Assembly: GCA_902524545.1 (NCBI GenBank)
Contig: CABZDW010000012.1
Location: 1 to 37,445 of the forward strand
Direction: 5' to 3'
Length of the DNA stretch: 37,445 bases
From: an uncultured Pelagibacteraceae bacterium
Lineage (GTDB): Bacteria > Pseudomonadota > Alphaproteobacteria > Pelagibacterales > Pelagibacteraceae
Made by a program: the position numbers and the translations under genes. Below the pieces are notes generated by a model. That model was not told where the DNA came from. It saw nothing but the letters and a program-made list of their open reading frames with translations, and ran no database searches. The stretch's first letter is position 1. Each line of letters opens with the position of its first letter. This document shows, in pieces, positions 1 to 9,177 of this stretch.

Positions 1-1
1 T

Positions 2-886
2 GGATTAAAGATTTCAATGTCAGGTAAATGGTTTAATGCGATAGGTTACGATGTGGATAAAGTATCTGAACTAATTGATTACGACAATGTCGAAAAACTT
101 GCATTAGAACATAAACCAAAACTTATTATTGCTGGTGGAAGTGCTTACTCACGAGTAATAAATTTTAAGAGATTTAGAGAAATTGCAGATAAAGTTGGTG
201 CTTATTTAATGGTAGACATGGCACATTTTTCGGGTTTAGTTGCTGGTAAAGGTTATCCTAATCCTTGTGATCATGCTCATGTGGTTACCTCTACAACCCA
301 TAAAGTTTTCAGAAGTGCAAGGGGTGGAATAATTTTGACTAACCACGAAGATCTTGCAAAAAAGTTTAATACAGCTGTATTTCCTGGTTATCAAGGTGGT
401 CCTTTAATGCATATCATTGCAGCTAAAGCTGCTGGATTTCTCGAAGCCTTACAGCCCGAGTTTAAAGATTATATAAAAACAGTTTTAGCTAATGCTAAAA
501 TTTTAGCTGAAACTTTAAAAAACAATGGATTTAAGATTTATTCAAATGGGACAGACACACATTTGATGTTAGTAGACTTGAGGCCTTACAATGTGAAAGG
601 CAATCTTGCGGCTGAAAGCTTATCTAGAGCAAATATCACTTGCAATAAAAATGGAATTCCTTTTGATACAGAAAAACCAATGATTACTTCTGGCATAAGA
701 CTCGGAACTCAAGCGGCAACCACTAGAGGTTTTGGTTTAAATGAATTTAAAACAGTGGGTGAATTAATTACAAAAACAATTAAGGGCCTGTCAGAAAATC
801 CAACAGATAACAGTAAGATTGAAAATGAAGTAAAAAATGAGGTTATATCACTAACTTCATCGTTTCCGATATATAAGAACTTATAG
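2..886 (+). CDS. glyA: Serine hydroxymethyltransferase, 3' part (cut by window edge)
   Basis: PLP enzyme that interconverts serine and glycine while loading tetrahydrofolate with a one-carbon unit in the cytoplasm. The reading frame is open back to base 2, so the gene starts outside the window. About 294 residues are visible against roughly 420-430 for the family. The Met at base 17 is internal: it lies in the conserved [11 protein letters not shown] region. The PLP-lysine motif TSTTHK falls at about residues 91-96 counted from that Met, followed by RSARGG; further on come FPGYQGGP and [15 protein letters not shown], all typical of SHMT. The stop is 3 bases before nrdR, the usual alphaproteobacterial order. 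Identification is firm; only the N terminus is missing. Confidence 0.97.
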   Translation, partial: GLKISMSGKWFNAIGYDVDKVSELIDYDNVEKLALEHKPKLIIAGGSAYSRVINFKRFREIADKVGAYLMVDMAHFSGLVAGKGYPNPCDHAHVVTSTTHKVFRSARGGIILTNHEDLAKKFNTAVFPGYQGGPLMHIIAAKAAGFLEALQPEFKDYIKTVLANAKILAETLKNNGFKIYSNGTDTHLMLVDLRPYNVKGNLAAESLSRANITCNKNGIPFDTEKPMITSGIRLGTQAATTRGFGLNEFKTVGELITKTIKGLSENPTDNSKIENEVKNEVISLTSSFPIYKNL

Positions 887-889
887 TAA

Positions 890-1348
890 ATGATTTGTTC
901 AATATGTAAAAAAGGGGAGACCTCTGTTGTCGACTCTAGACCTACAGAAGATGGAACAGCAATAAGAAGAAGAAGACTTTGTGTATGTGGCGCGCGTTTT
1001 ACTACATTTGAAAGAGTTCAATTTAGAGAAATTATGGTAATCAAAAAGAATGGAAGAAAATCTGCATTTGATAGGGATAAATTATCAAAGTCAATCTATA
1101 TAGCTATGAAAAAACGTCCAATAGATACTGAAACTACTGAAAAATTTATTAGTAAAATTTCTAGAACCTTAGAAGAACTTGGACAAAGTGAGATTTCAAC
1201 AAATACTATAGGGACAATGGTTATGGAAGGATTAAAAGAGTTAGATCCTGTCGCTTATGTTCGCTTTGCTTCTGTATACAGAAATTTTAGAGAAGAAAAA
1301 GATTTTGTGCAATTCGTGGACAAGCTTGATGTCTACAAAAAAAGATAA
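890..1348 (+). CDS. nrdR: Transcriptional repressor NrdR
   Basis: ATP/dATP-sensing repressor of ribonucleotide reductase genes. The 152 residues match the family length: an N-terminal zinc ribbon (about 1-45) followed by an ATP-cone domain (about 49-139). The hallmark strings [14 protein letters not shown] and RFTTFERVQ are present, as is YVRFASVYR near the end. The odd point is the second zinc knuckle, which reads C31-V-C33 where the family normally has C-x-x-C; the first pair, C3 and C6, is normal. The codons are in frame through this point, so it is not a frameshift. It sits 3 bases after glyA, and its last 20 bases overlap the chosen start of ribD, suggesting coupled translation. Confidence 0.95.
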   Translation: MICSICKKGETSVVDSRPTEDGTAIRRRRLCVCGARFTTFERVQFREIMVIKKNGRKSAFDRDKLSKSIYIAMKKRPIDTETTEKFISKISRTLEELGQSEISTNTIGTMVMEGLKELDPVAYVRFASVYRNFREEKDFVQFVDKLDVYKKR

Positions 1349-2435
1349 ATTTTCAATTAAAGATAAATTATACATGGAAATAGCCTTAAAACTGGCTAAA
1401 GCTCGACATGGTCATACAGGATCAAATCCGTCTGTTGGGTGTGTGATTGTTAAAAAAGATAAAATTATTTCAATTGGTCAAACATCAATCAATGGAAGAC
1501 CTCATGCGGAAACTAACGCAATTAAAAAATCTACTGAAAACTTGAATGGATCAAAAATGTACTTAACTTTAGAACCATGTTGTCATCATGGTGTGACACC
1601 ACCTTGCACAAATTTAATAGCGAAATCAAAAATTTCCGAGGTGATTTATTCGGTGCCAGATATAGATATCAGAGTTAAGAATAAAAGTTTTAGAATTTTA
1701 AAATCCAAAAAGATCAAAGTAAGAAAAGGTCTTTTAAAAGAAAAAGTTAAAAATTTTTACTCAACATATTTTTTTAATAGAAAAACAAAATTGCCATATG
1801 TAACTGGTAAAATTGCCGTTTCAAAAAATAATTTAATTTATAGTAAAATAGATAAAAAAATTACAAATAACAAAGCTGATAAATTTACCCATCTGTTAAG
1901 ATATAAAAGCGACTCATTAATGATTTCATATAAAACTTTGAATAAAGATAATCCAAAATTAAATTGCAGATTAAAGGGACTAAAGGAGTACTCTCCAAAA
2001 AGAATCATTTTAGATAATGAACTGAATGCAAATATAAAAAGTTTTATTGTAAATAGTGCTAACAAATCTAATACTATAATTTTTTATAATAAAGCAAATA
2101 AATCGCAAATTTTAAAATTTAGAAAAAAAGGAATAAATTTGATATCCTCTAAAATTGATAATAAAGGAAGATTTGATATTAAATTTGTATTAAAAAAACT
2201 GTATAAGTTGAATTGCAGAAATTTGTTAATTGAGGGAGGTGATAAATTAACCAACCATCTCTTGAAAAACAAAATTTTCAATAGATTTTATCTATATGAA
2301 AGCGACAAAAAACTCTCAAAAAAATCTAATTATTTGAATTTTAATGGCTTAAATTTATTAAAACAAAAATACAAAAAGAAAATTAGATTAAAACTAAATT
2401 TAGGAAAAAATAAAATTACATTGTATAAAAATTAG
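1329..2435 (+). CDS. ribD: Bifunctional riboflavin deaminase/reductase RibD
   Basis: Catalyses two consecutive steps of riboflavin synthesis: pyrimidine deamination, then NADPH-dependent reduction of the ribosyl side chain. With the start at 1329 the protein has 368 residues, normal for RibD. The start was chosen because it puts [11 protein letters not shown] at residues 13-23, where family members begin, and it overlaps nrdR by 20 bases; an in-frame ATG at 1374 is a weaker alternative, and the frame's further upward extension inside nrdR is not needed. The deaminase domain shows H59-A-E61 and C84...C93 ([11 protein letters not shown]), the zinc ligands and catalytic Glu. The reductase domain is recognisable from TGKIAVSKN and LIEGGDKL but is highly lysine-rich and diverged. 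The DPNP loop usual after the deaminase site is degenerate here ([10 protein letters not shown]). Confidence 0.93.
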   Translation: MSTKKDKFSIKDKLYMEIALKLAKARHGHTGSNPSVGCVIVKKDKIISIGQTSINGRPHAETNAIKKSTENLNGSKMYLTLEPCCHHGVTPPCTNLIAKSKISEVIYSVPDIDIRVKNKSFRILKSKKIKVRKGLLKEKVKNFYSTYFFNRKTKLPYVTGKIAVSKNNLIYSKIDKKITNNKADKFTHLLRYKSDSLMISYKTLNKDNPKLNCRLKGLKEYSPKRIILDNELNANIKSFIVNSANKSNTIIFYNKANKSQILKFRKKGINLISSKIDNKGRFDIKFVLKKLYKLNCRNLLIEGGDKLTNHLLKNKIFNRFYLYESDKKLSKKSNYLNFNGLNLLKQKYKKKIRLKLNLGKNKITLYKN

Positions 2436-2436
2436 T

Positions 2437-3030
2437 ATGTTTAATGGAATTATATATAATCAAGGTACAATTAGAAAAATTGTTAAGAGACCTAAGGGAA
2501 TTAATATATATGTTAAAAGTAATCTTAAAGTATCAAAAAAAGATATTGGATTATCAGTAGCTTGTGATGGTGTATGTTTAACTTTGATTTCGTACAAATT
2601 AAAATTAATGGAATTTTATCTTTCAAAAGAAACAATAAACCGCTCTAAATTTAAATATTTAAAAAGTAAAGACAGAATTAATTTAGAGTTACCGCTAAAA
2701 TATGGAACAAAAATTTCAGGACATATTTGTCAAGGTCATGTCGATACTGTTGCGAAAGTTTTAAGTATAAGAAAAATTGATAAATCATTTATTTTTGATT
2801 TTGAAATTCCCAAAAAGGAGAGGAAACATCTTATCGAAAAGGCTTCAATTTGTGTAAACGGAATATCACTTACAATTTCAAAAGTTACAAACAAAGGTTT
2901 TCAAATTTGGATAATCCCACATACCTATAAAGAAACCAATTTATCTGAACTTAATAGGAATGGTCTAGTAAATATTGAGATAGATATCTTATCTAAATAC
3001 GTTAGAAATTATTTTTATGAAAAAAAATAA
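2437..3030 (+). CDS. ribE: Riboflavin synthase, alpha subunit type
   Basis: Dismutates two 6,7-dimethyl-8-ribityllumazine molecules to riboflavin, the last step of the pathway. The 197 residues match the family and show two tandem lumazine-binding barrels: the first begins MFNGII (family MFTGIV) and carries ACDGVCLTL, while the second carries CQGHVDTV and SICVNGISLTI; the conserved PHTYKETNL is near the C terminus. One base separates it from ribD, and its end overlaps ribBA by 14 bases, so it lies inside a translationally coupled riboflavin operon. No FMN riboswitch is visible before the cluster. Some nomenclatures call this gene ribC. Confidence 0.94.
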   Translation: MFNGIIYNQGTIRKIVKRPKGINIYVKSNLKVSKKDIGLSVACDGVCLTLISYKLKLMEFYLSKETINRSKFKYLKSKDRINLELPLKYGTKISGHICQGHVDTVAKVLSIRKIDKSFIFDFEIPKKERKHLIEKASICVNGISLTISKVTNKGFQIWIIPHTYKETNLSELNRNGLVNIEIDILSKYVRNYFYEKK

Positions 3031-4117
3031 TTTTGCGTCAATAGAAACAATCATAAGTGTTGCAAAAAAAGGCGGCATGTTCATCCTAGTTGATGACGAA
3101 AAAAGAGAAAATGAAGGTGATTTAGTAATATCATCATCGGACTCAACAGCTAAAAATATTAATTTCATGGCAAAATATGGTCGAGGTTTAATTTGTTTAG
3201 CACTGGATAGTTTGCAAGCTAAAAGATTAAATTTGTCATTAATGTCGCCTGTAAATCAATCTAGAAATAAAACAGCTTTTGCAATTTCAATAGAAGCAAA
3301 AAAGGGTATTACAACTGGTATATCTGCTAAAGATAGAGCAAAAACTATAAAGATTGCATCAAAAAAAAATGTTACTAAAAAAGAAATAGTATCACCTGGT
3401 CATGTTTTTCCAATTATCGCAAAAGAAGGGGGTGTTCTTGTGAGAGCAGGCCATACTGAAGCTTCTGTTGATATATCAAAATTAGCAAAAAAAAATAATT
3501 CGGCTGTCATCTGTGAAATTATGAATGAAAATGGTTCAATGGCAAAAGGTCAAGATCTATTTAATTTCGCAAAAAAGCATAAGCTCAAGATTGGAAAAAT
3601 AGAAGATCTGATTGCTTTCAGATTAAAAAAAGAGAAACTTATAAGTCTTAAAAAACAAAGCCAAATAGCACTAAAAAAACAAAAATATAAAATTAAAATT
3701 TATGAAAATTTGCTGGATGGTGCAGAACATTTTGCATTAATTAAAGGTAACATTAAATCTGGTATTGTACCTAGAGTAAGAGTAATTTCGTCTAATGTTG
3801 TTCAAAATTATTTAATTAATCAAAAATTGCCTAATTCATTTAATAAAACTTTGAATTATTTCAAAAAATACCAAAATTGTGTTTTAGTATTTATAAATGA
3901 TTCTAATTTAAGGTCGGTAACACAAACATTAAAGAAATATAAAAACAAGGAATTTACAAAAAAAACAAATGAGAAATCAATTAAAAATTATGGTATTGGA
4001 GCTCAAATAATTAAAGATCTTAAAATAAAAAATATGATATTGATTACCAGATCATTAAAAAAAGTTATTGGACTTGATGGATATGGGATAAAAATTAAAA
4101 AACAAGAATTGATATAA
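3017..4117 (+). CDS. ribBA: DHBP synthase (RibB) fused to a degenerate GTP cyclohydrolase II-like domain
   Basis: The N-terminal part (about 1-205) is 3,4-dihydroxy-2-butanone 4-phosphate synthase, which makes the four-carbon precursor of lumazine from ribulose 5-phosphate. It is intact: DDEKRENEGDLV, GHVFPI, RAGHTEASVD and CEIMNENG are the metal and substrate sites. The C-terminal part (about 206-366) aligns at both ends with GTP cyclohydrolase II, ending YGIGAQIIKDL...KKVIGLDGYG, but it lacks the three zinc cysteines (family C-x8-CDC segment) and the arginine-rich catalytic strand. It probably has no cyclohydrolase activity, so a separate ribA would be needed elsewhere. Fusions with a decayed second domain are known in alphaproteobacteria. 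The gene overlaps ribE by 14 bases and shares TAATG with ribH. Confidence 0.92.
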   Translation: MKKNNFASIETIISVAKKGGMFILVDDEKRENEGDLVISSSDSTAKNINFMAKYGRGLICLALDSLQAKRLNLSLMSPVNQSRNKTAFAISIEAKKGITTGISAKDRAKTIKIASKKNVTKKEIVSPGHVFPIIAKEGGVLVRAGHTEASVDISKLAKKNNSAVICEIMNENGSMAKGQDLFNFAKKHKLKIGKIEDLIAFRLKKEKLISLKKQSQIALKKQKYKIKIYENLLDGAEHFALIKGNIKSGIVPRVRVISSNVVQNYLINQKLPNSFNKTLNYFKKYQNCVLVFINDSNLRSVTQTLKKYKNKEFTKKTNEKSIKNYGIGAQIIKDLKIKNMILITRSLKKVIGLDGYGIKIKKQELI

Positions 4118-4506
4118 TGAACAAAAAACTTTTAATTGTTTTAGCAAATTATTATAAAGATATAAGTGATGGCTTATTAAAAAGTGCTTTAAATAACATA
4201 CCAAAATCTAGTAAGATTAAAATTATCAAAGTACCTGGTGTGTTTGAAATTCCAGTTACAATATCCAAAAATTTAAAAAAATATGATGCATTCTTAGCTT
4301 TAGGTTGTGTTATTAAGGGTCGAACTCCTCATTTTGATTTTATCTCACAGGCTAGTACCAGTGCAATAATGGACATGTCTGTAAATCAAAAAAAGCCAAT
4401 TGGTAACGGTATTATTACCTGTTTAAACATGAAACAGGCAAAAGCTAGAAAAAAAAAGGGCTCTGAGGCTGCAAATGCAGTAGTTTCAGTATTATCACAG
4501 AAATGA
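4117..4506 (+). CDS. ribH: 6,7-dimethyl-8-ribityllumazine synthase
   Basis: Condenses the four-carbon product of RibB with the pyrimidine from the RibD branch to form lumazine. At 129 residues it is shorter than the usual 140-160, with a trimmed N terminus. The core motifs are present: VPGVFEIP, ALGCVIKGRTPHFDFI with the catalytic His of the PHF(D/E) motif, PIGNGIITCL and KGSEAANA. The start codon overlaps the ribBA stop as TAATG and its own stop overlaps nusB as ATGA, so translation is coupled on both sides. Confidence 0.95.
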   Translation: MNKKLLIVLANYYKDISDGLLKSALNNIPKSSKIKIIKVPGVFEIPVTISKNLKKYDAFLALGCVIKGRTPHFDFISQASTSAIMDMSVNQKKPIGNGIITCLNMKQAKARKKKGSEAANAVVSVLSQK

Positions 4507-4907
4507 AAACTTATTTTAATTCAAAAAATAATCCTAGAGTAATTATTATTCAAAAACTTTATGGAAAATTCTATAATGAAGATAATGATTTAGACTTCCC
4601 AAAACATAGGTTTAAAAAATTTATTAAAGATATTGTTTTAGGTACCATTGAAAGAAATGATCTTATTTTAGATCAATTAAACAACAAACTTGGAGATCAA
4701 TTTATTTTTAAGAAAATGGATAAGATCTTTCAAACAATTCTCAAAGCTGCAACCTATGAATTTATGTACAAACCAAATTTATCAATCAAAATTATTATTA
4801 AAGAATATCTAAATTCTTCCAATTTTTTTCTTGAGGACTCACAAACAAAATATCTTAATGCTCTACTAGATGATTTGGGAAAAAAATTGAGATCTAAGAA
4901 TGCATGA
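4503..4907 (+). CDS. nusB: Transcription antitermination factor NusB
   Basis: RNA-binding factor that, with NusE/S10, NusA and NusG, supports rRNA antitermination. The 134 residues are mainly helical. Recognition rests on RVIIIQKLYG near the N terminus, the central KMDKIFQTILKAATYEF block (family LD..ERAILRLA.YEL) and the C-terminal region KYLNALLDDLGKKLR (family KFINGVLD). Its place directly after ribH is the standard bacterial order. It overlaps ribH by 4 bases and thiL by 8. The sequence is lysine- and asparagine-rich like its neighbours, so divergence reflects base composition and not decay. Confidence 0.9.
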   Translation: MKTYFNSKNNPRVIIIQKLYGKFYNEDNDLDFPKHRFKKFIKDIVLGTIERNDLILDQLNNKLGDQFIFKKMDKIFQTILKAATYEFMYKPNLSIKIIIKEYLNSSNFFLEDSQTKYLNALLDDLGKKLRSKNA

Positions 4908-5859
4908 ATTTGAATTAGTAAATAACTTTTTTTCTAAGCTATCTAAGCAAAATGTACCTGCTTTAGGTTTAAATGATGATGTTTTTTTTGATAAGAAAAA
5001 GAAAATAGTTATTTCTATAGATACTTATAATATGAATACTCATTTTGTGGATTTCAAATCACCTGATCTTGTAATAAAAAAAATTTTGAGGTCATCTATA
5101 TCGGATTTAATTTGTAAAGGTGTGAAACCAAAATTTTATTTCATATCAGGTTCTGGTAATAAAAAAAATTTTACTAAAAAAAATTTAAGTAAAATTTCAA
5201 AATCACTTATGAATGAACAAAAAAAATATAATATGGTTTTATGTGGTGGTGACACCACATTTTCTAATAAATTAAGTTTTACTATAACTTCATTGGGCTA
5301 TTCAAATAATATAGTTTATAGAAATAAAGCAAAATTAAACGATGACATTTATGTAACGGGAAACTTAGGCGATAGTTATATTGGTCTTCAAATACTTAAA
5401 GGAAAAATTAAAGTTAATAATAAGATGAATAATTTTTTTATCAAAAAATATTACCAACCTGATTTACAATTAAAATTGACAAATAGTCTCTTAAAATTAG
5501 CGAATACTTCAATTGATATTTCCGATGGTTTAATTGATGACCTAAAAAGATTAATTAATAGACAAAATTTTTCTTTTCTTATTAGTGAGAAAAAAATACC
5601 TGTATCAAAATTTTTAAATCAATTAATAAAGAAAAAAAATTACAGAAAGGTTGATATAGTATCCAAAGGTGATGATTATCAGATTCTTTTTACAGCTAAT
5701 CATGTTAAATCAAGAATCATTGAAAAAGTTTCAAAAGTGACAGGCATTAAAATTACTAAAATTGGTAAAATTATATCTGGTAAAAATAGATCTAAGATTA
5801 TAAATGAAAAAAATAAGCAAATTGAGGCTAAAAATAAAGGTTATATTCATCATTTCTGA
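4900..5859 (+). CDS. thiL: Thiamine-monophosphate kinase
   Basis: ATP-dependent phosphorylation of thiamine monophosphate to thiamine diphosphate, the active cofactor. The 319 residues match the family. Visible motifs are GLNDDVFF (family GDDAAV), SIDTYNMNTHF (family TDTLVEGVHF), SISDLICKGVKP, CGGDT, DIYVTGNLGDS, TSIDISDGLIDDL and the late SKGDDYQILFT. The first motif is somewhat diverged: family Gly-Asp-Asp is Asn-Asp-Asp here. It follows nusB with an 8-base overlap, as in many alphaproteobacteria, and ends the cluster; a promoter for the next gene follows at once. Confidence 0.93.
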   Translation: MHEFELVNNFFSKLSKQNVPALGLNDDVFFDKKKKIVISIDTYNMNTHFVDFKSPDLVIKKILRSSISDLICKGVKPKFYFISGSGNKKNFTKKNLSKISKSLMNEQKKYNMVLCGGDTTFSNKLSFTITSLGYSNNIVYRNKAKLNDDIYVTGNLGDSYIGLQILKGKIKVNNKMNNFFIKKYYQPDLQLKLTNSLLKLANTSIDISDGLIDDLKRLINRQNFSFLISEKKIPVSKFLNQLIKKKNYRKVDIVSKGDDYQILFTANHVKSRIIEKVSKVTGIKITKIGKIISGKNRSKIINEKNKQIEAKNKGYIHHF

Positions 5860-5869
5860 AAGTTAATCA

Positions 5870-5897
5870 TTGTCTTTTTTATCTTTTTTTGTATTGT
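5870..5897 (+). promoter_or_regulatory. Putative sigma-70-type promoter for hppA
   Basis: TTGTCT (5870-5875) and TATTGT (5892-5897) are separated by 16 bases in the 75-base gap before hppA. Transcription would start near 5904 and give a leader of about 30 bases with a weak ribosome site, AAGG (5926-5929). Assigned from consensus and spacing only. Confidence 0.5.
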
Positions 5898-5934
5898 CCG
5901 GGCTTAAAATTAACAACCAACAACTAAGGTTTAT

Positions 5935-8040
5935 ATGAGCTCAACAGTAGAAACTATTTTATTATGTACAATTGTAGCTGGTTTACTATCTATCGTTTAT
6001 GGGTTTTTAACTGGAAAGAATATTCTTAATTCAAGTGCAGGAAACTCAAAAATGCAAGAGATTGCCTCAGCTATTCAAATTGGAGCAAAGGCGTACTTAG
6101 CAAGACAGTATAAAACTATAGCAATTGTTGGTGTTGTTGTTTTGATAATTGTTAGTATTGCTTTTAGTCCACTTGTTGGTCTTGGTTATTTAATTGGTGC
6201 TGCTTTATCTGGAATAGCCGGTTATGTTGGTATGTTAGTTTCAGTAGAAGCCAACGTAAGAACAGCGGAAGCGTCAAGAAAAGGTTTAGCAAAAGGACTT
6301 TCTGTTGCATTTAAGTCTGGTGCAGTGACAGGTATGCTAGTAGCTGGTTTAGCTCTATTGGCAATTGCAGTTTATTATTTTTTATTATTAAAATTTAAAA
6401 TTGACGAAAGAGAAATAGTCAATGCTCTTGTAGCTTTAGGATTTGGGGCATCTTTAATTTCAATTTTTGCTAGATTAGGTGGTGGAATTTTTACTAAGGG
6501 TGCTGATGTCGGTGCTGATCTAGTTGGTAAAGTTGAGGCAGGAATACCTGAAGATGATCCCAGAAATCCAGCTGTAATTGCGGACAATGTTGGAGATAAT
6601 GTTGGAGATTGTGCAGGAATGGCTGCAGATTTATTTGAAACTTACGCTGTTACCATCGTTGCAACAATGGTTCTTTCATCAATTTTTTTTGTTGGAGATT
6701 TAAATATGATGGTTTATCCCTTGTCAATTGGTGCTGCATGTTTAATCACTTCAATTATTGGAACTTTTTTTGTTAAACTTGGAAAAAATAACAATGTAAT
6801 GAATGCTTTATATAAAGGTTTTATAGTTTCAGCAGTAGCCTCTTTATTAATTCTTTGGCCAGTAACTGACCATGTAATTGGTTTTTCAAATGAATATACA
6901 GTAAATAATAAAACTTTTAATGGAATGGATTTATATTATTGTGGAGTAATTGGTCTAATAATAACTGGCTTATTAATATGGATCACTGAATATTATACAG
7001 GGACCGGATATAGACCTGTAAAATCAGTAGCTTTGTCATCGACAACTGGTCATGGAACTAATGTTATTCAGGGCTTAGCAGTTTCAATGGAAGCAACCGC
7101 AATACCTGCTTTGATTATTGTAGCAGGTATTTTAATTACTAATTCAATTGCTGGCTTATTTGGTATTGCTATTGCTGTTACAACCATGCTCGCTTTAGCC
7201 GGAATGGTTGTTGCTTTGGATGCTTATGGACCTGTTACAGATAATGCAGGCGGTATTGCCGAAATGTCTAATCTTGATAAAAAAGTAAGAAAAACTACGG
7301 ATGCATTAGATGCTGTGGGAAACACAACAAAAGCAGTAACAAAAGGTTACGCTATTGGTTCTGCAGGCCTCGGCGCTCTAGTCTTATTCGCTGCCTATAC
7401 AGAGGATATAAAACACTTTTCTAAAGAGGCTGGGTCTGCATTAGAAGGTATAGTTGTAACTTTTGATTTATCAAATCCTTACGTTGTAGTAGGATTGTTA
7501 ATCGGTGGAATGTTGCCATATTTATTTGGATCGATGGGAATGCAAGCTGTTGGTAGGGCAGGCGGAGCTGTTGTAGTTGAGGTTAGAAGACAATTTAAAA
7601 AATATCCAGGTATAATGAAAAGAAAACAAAAACCTGATTATGCTAAATTAGTTGATTTATTAACTGTAGCTGCAATAAAAGAAATGATTATACCATCACT
7701 TTTACCTGTTCTTTCACCAGTAGTCTTATATTTTGTAATTTTTTCAATTGGTGGACAAGTTGCTGCTCTAGCATCAGTTGGTGCGATGCTACTTGGAGTA
7801 ATTATAACTGGATTATTTGTTGCTGTATCTATGACCGCAGGTGGAGGAGCATGGGATAATGCAAAGAAATATATTGAGGATGGTAATCACGGAGGCAAAG
7901 GTTCAGAGGCTCATAAAGCTGCGGTAACTGGAGACACAGTTGGAGACCCTTATAAAGACACTGCTGGTCCAGCTGTAAATCCAATGATTAAAATTACTAA
8001 TATAGTTGCACTATTGTTATTAGCTGTAATAGCTGGTTAA
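5935..8040 (+). CDS. hppA: Membrane-bound proton-pumping pyrophosphatase, K+-independent type
   Basis: Integral membrane enzyme that hydrolyses pyrophosphate and exports protons, recovering energy from biosynthetic PPi. The 701 residues contain about 15-16 hydrophobic segments. The catalytic region reads [17 protein letters not shown], then [22 protein letters not shown], with a second acidic cluster near the C terminus ([15 protein letters not shown]). The motif GNTTKA near residue 463 carries Lys where potassium-dependent enzymes carry Ala (GNTTAA), so this is predicted to be the K+-independent, H+-pumping subfamily. It has its own promoter and stands apart from the cofactor cluster. It runs 3'-to-3' into bamE with one base between the stops and no terminator. 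Confidence 0.97.
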   Translation: MSSTVETILLCTIVAGLLSIVYGFLTGKNILNSSAGNSKMQEIASAIQIGAKAYLARQYKTIAIVGVVVLIIVSIAFSPLVGLGYLIGAALSGIAGYVGMLVSVEANVRTAEASRKGLAKGLSVAFKSGAVTGMLVAGLALLAIAVYYFLLLKFKIDEREIVNALVALGFGASLISIFARLGGGIFTKGADVGADLVGKVEAGIPEDDPRNPAVIADNVGDNVGDCAGMAADLFETYAVTIVATMVLSSIFFVGDLNMMVYPLSIGAACLITSIIGTFFVKLGKNNNVMNALYKGFIVSAVASLLILWPVTDHVIGFSNEYTVNNKTFNGMDLYYCGVIGLIITGLLIWITEYYTGTGYRPVKSVALSSTTGHGTNVIQGLAVSMEATAIPALIIVAGILITNSIAGLFGIAIAVTTMLALAGMVVALDAYGPVTDNAGGIAEMSNLDKKVRKTTDALDAVGNTTKAVTKGYAIGSAGLGALVLFAAYTEDIKHFSKEAGSALEGIVVTFDLSNPYVVVGLLIGGMLPYLFGSMGMQAVGRAGGAVVVEVRRQFKKYPGIMKRKQKPDYAKLVDLLTVAAIKEMIIPSLLPVLSPVVLYFVIFSIGGQVAALASVGAMLLGVIITGLFVAVSMTAGGGAWDNAKKYIEDGNHGGKGSEAHKAAVTGDTVGDPYKDTAGPAVNPMIKITNIVALLLLAVIAG

Positions 8041-8041
8041 T

Positions 8042-8509
8042 TTATTTACCTAATGTTCCTCTTTTTTTTCCTAGAGGATCGTCAATTTTAGTTATTACGC
8101 CTGATAAAGCTTTAGATACAAAGGACTCTTGAGCAACAGTTGATTTTGTGGTTTTTTTTGTGAACTCAAGCCTATTGAGGTCCTCTTGATCCAAAAATTC
8201 TTTAGTCTTCAACATTCCTCTACTGTCAATTTCTAATAGTAAAACATTATTTGCAATTAGCTTTTTCTTACCAAGTTTTAATAATTTTGAATTAGATGTT
8301 TTTCTTTCTAAATAGATTAAGATATCATTATTGAAAAAACTTGTAGATGAAGGTGGTCCTAATATTTTTCGTATTTGGTTAATATTGGATTCATTTATTG
8401 TTAATTGTTTACTTTTATTTTCTAAGTTATGTATACCGTGATGATTAACGACTTTATTTAATTTACAACTACTTAAAAAAATTGTTAAAATAATTAATAA
8501 AATTTTCAT
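8042..8509 (-). CDS. bamE: Outer membrane assembly lipoprotein BamE (SmpA family)
   Basis: Accessory lipoprotein of the BAM complex that inserts beta-barrel proteins into the outer membrane. The 155 residues begin with a lipoprotein signal: a short hydrophobic stretch and lipobox LSSC with Cys15. The BamE core follows: NHHGIHNL, then INQIRKILGPPSSTSFF (family I..G.tk..V..lLG.Pst.s.f), then a strand with the usual aromatic residues diverged (DILIYLERKTS). The C-terminal tail of about 45 residues is extra and polar. It is head-to-head with a CBP3-like gene, the two start codons being only 3 bases apart, which is also the alphaproteobacterial neighbourhood of this family. Confidence 0.82.
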   Translation of the reverse strand: MKILLIILTIFLSSCKLNKVVNHHGIHNLENKSKQLTINESNINQIRKILGPPSSTSFFNNDILIYLERKTSNSKLLKLGKKKLIANNVLLLEIDSRGMLKTKEFLDQEDLNRLEFTKKTTKSTVAQESFVSKALSGVITKIDDPLGKKRGTLGK

Positions 8510-8512
8510 GGA

Positions 8513-8974
8513 ATGAGTTACGTATATCTTTATAATAAATTAATAAAATTAACTACAAATAAATCACTGTATAAAAGCCTTGATAAACAAGATAGTTTTA
8601 ATGATAGGTTGTTAGTTTTCTTATTTCATTTTGCTTTTTTTTTAAAAGTATTCAAATCTGAGGAAAATGAAAAAAAATTACAAGAAATATATGATTTTAA
8701 TTTCAGACAATTAGAATTAAGCATTAGAGAAATCGGATATGGTGATCAATCAATTAATAAAAAAATGAAAGATTATATCAATGTTTTTCATGCTATTGTT
8801 TCTGATATCCATTTTTGGGATAACATAGAAAATATTAAAAAAAAAGAGATTGTATCAAAATTCTTGGAAAATTTTAAAAATATTGAGGAATTAGTTCATT
8901 ATTTCAATAATTATTATTTAAATTTATCAAAAAATACTTTGAATTCTTATTTAAAAAGTGTAATTAACCCATAA
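8513..8974 (+). CDS. Ubiquinol-cytochrome c chaperone (CBP3-like family)
   Basis: Probably an assembly chaperone for the cytochrome bc1 complex. The 153 residues show the family pattern in weak form: [17 protein letters not shown] (family F..rf.l..lH..ll..Rl), then [26 protein letters not shown], matching the very conserved R..GvGD..v.k.Mk......gR. The context supports it: in alphaproteobacteria this gene lies between bamE (divergent) and rpmF. The DUF177 gene often found between it and rpmF is absent. Its promoter must lie inside bamE, because the start codon is 3 bases from the bamE start. Confidence 0.75.
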   Translation: MSYVYLYNKLIKLTTNKSLYKSLDKQDSFNDRLLVFLFHFAFFLKVFKSEENEKKLQEIYDFNFRQLELSIREIGYGDQSINKKMKDYINVFHAIVSDIHFWDNIENIKKKEIVSKFLENFKNIEELVHYFNNYYLNLSKNTLNSYLKSVINP

Positions 8975-8976
8975 TT

Positions 8977-9159
8977 ATGGCAGTTCCAAAACGTAAACAA
9001 ACCCCCTCAAGAACAGGTATGAGAAGATCTAAAAATATGAGATTTTCAGCTAAAAATGTAGTTGAAGATAAAAAGTCAGGTGAATACAGATTATCTCATC
9101 ATTTGGATTTAAAAACTGGCATGTATAAAGGCCGTCAAGTTATAGACCCTAAAGATTAA
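8977..9159 (+). CDS. rpmF: Large ribosomal subunit protein bL32
   Basis: Component of the 50S subunit near the peptidyl transferase surroundings. The 60 residues start [18 protein letters not shown], the standard L32 opening, and the middle contains [19 protein letters not shown]. The zinc cysteines found in some L32 forms are absent, as in most alphaproteobacteria. It lies 2 bases after the CBP3-like gene and 18 bases before plsX; rpmF-plsX is a widespread pair linking ribosomal and phospholipid gene expression. Confidence 0.97.
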   Translation: MAVPKRKQTPSRTGMRRSKNMRFSAKNVVEDKKSGEYRLSHHLDLKTGMYKGRQVIDPKD

Positions 9160-9177
9160 ATAAATTAATATTGAGTT

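Noticed and set aside
1257..1328. Upstream extension of the ribD frame inside nrdR
   Set aside because: It only reads nrdR in another frame; RibD homology begins at the 1329 start.
1838..2281. Minus-strand frames inside ribD, and similar antisense frames in hppA, plsX, metY, tatD and the carboxypeptidase gene
   Set aside because: They lie wholly within well-supported genes, have low-complexity hydrophobic translations and no family features.
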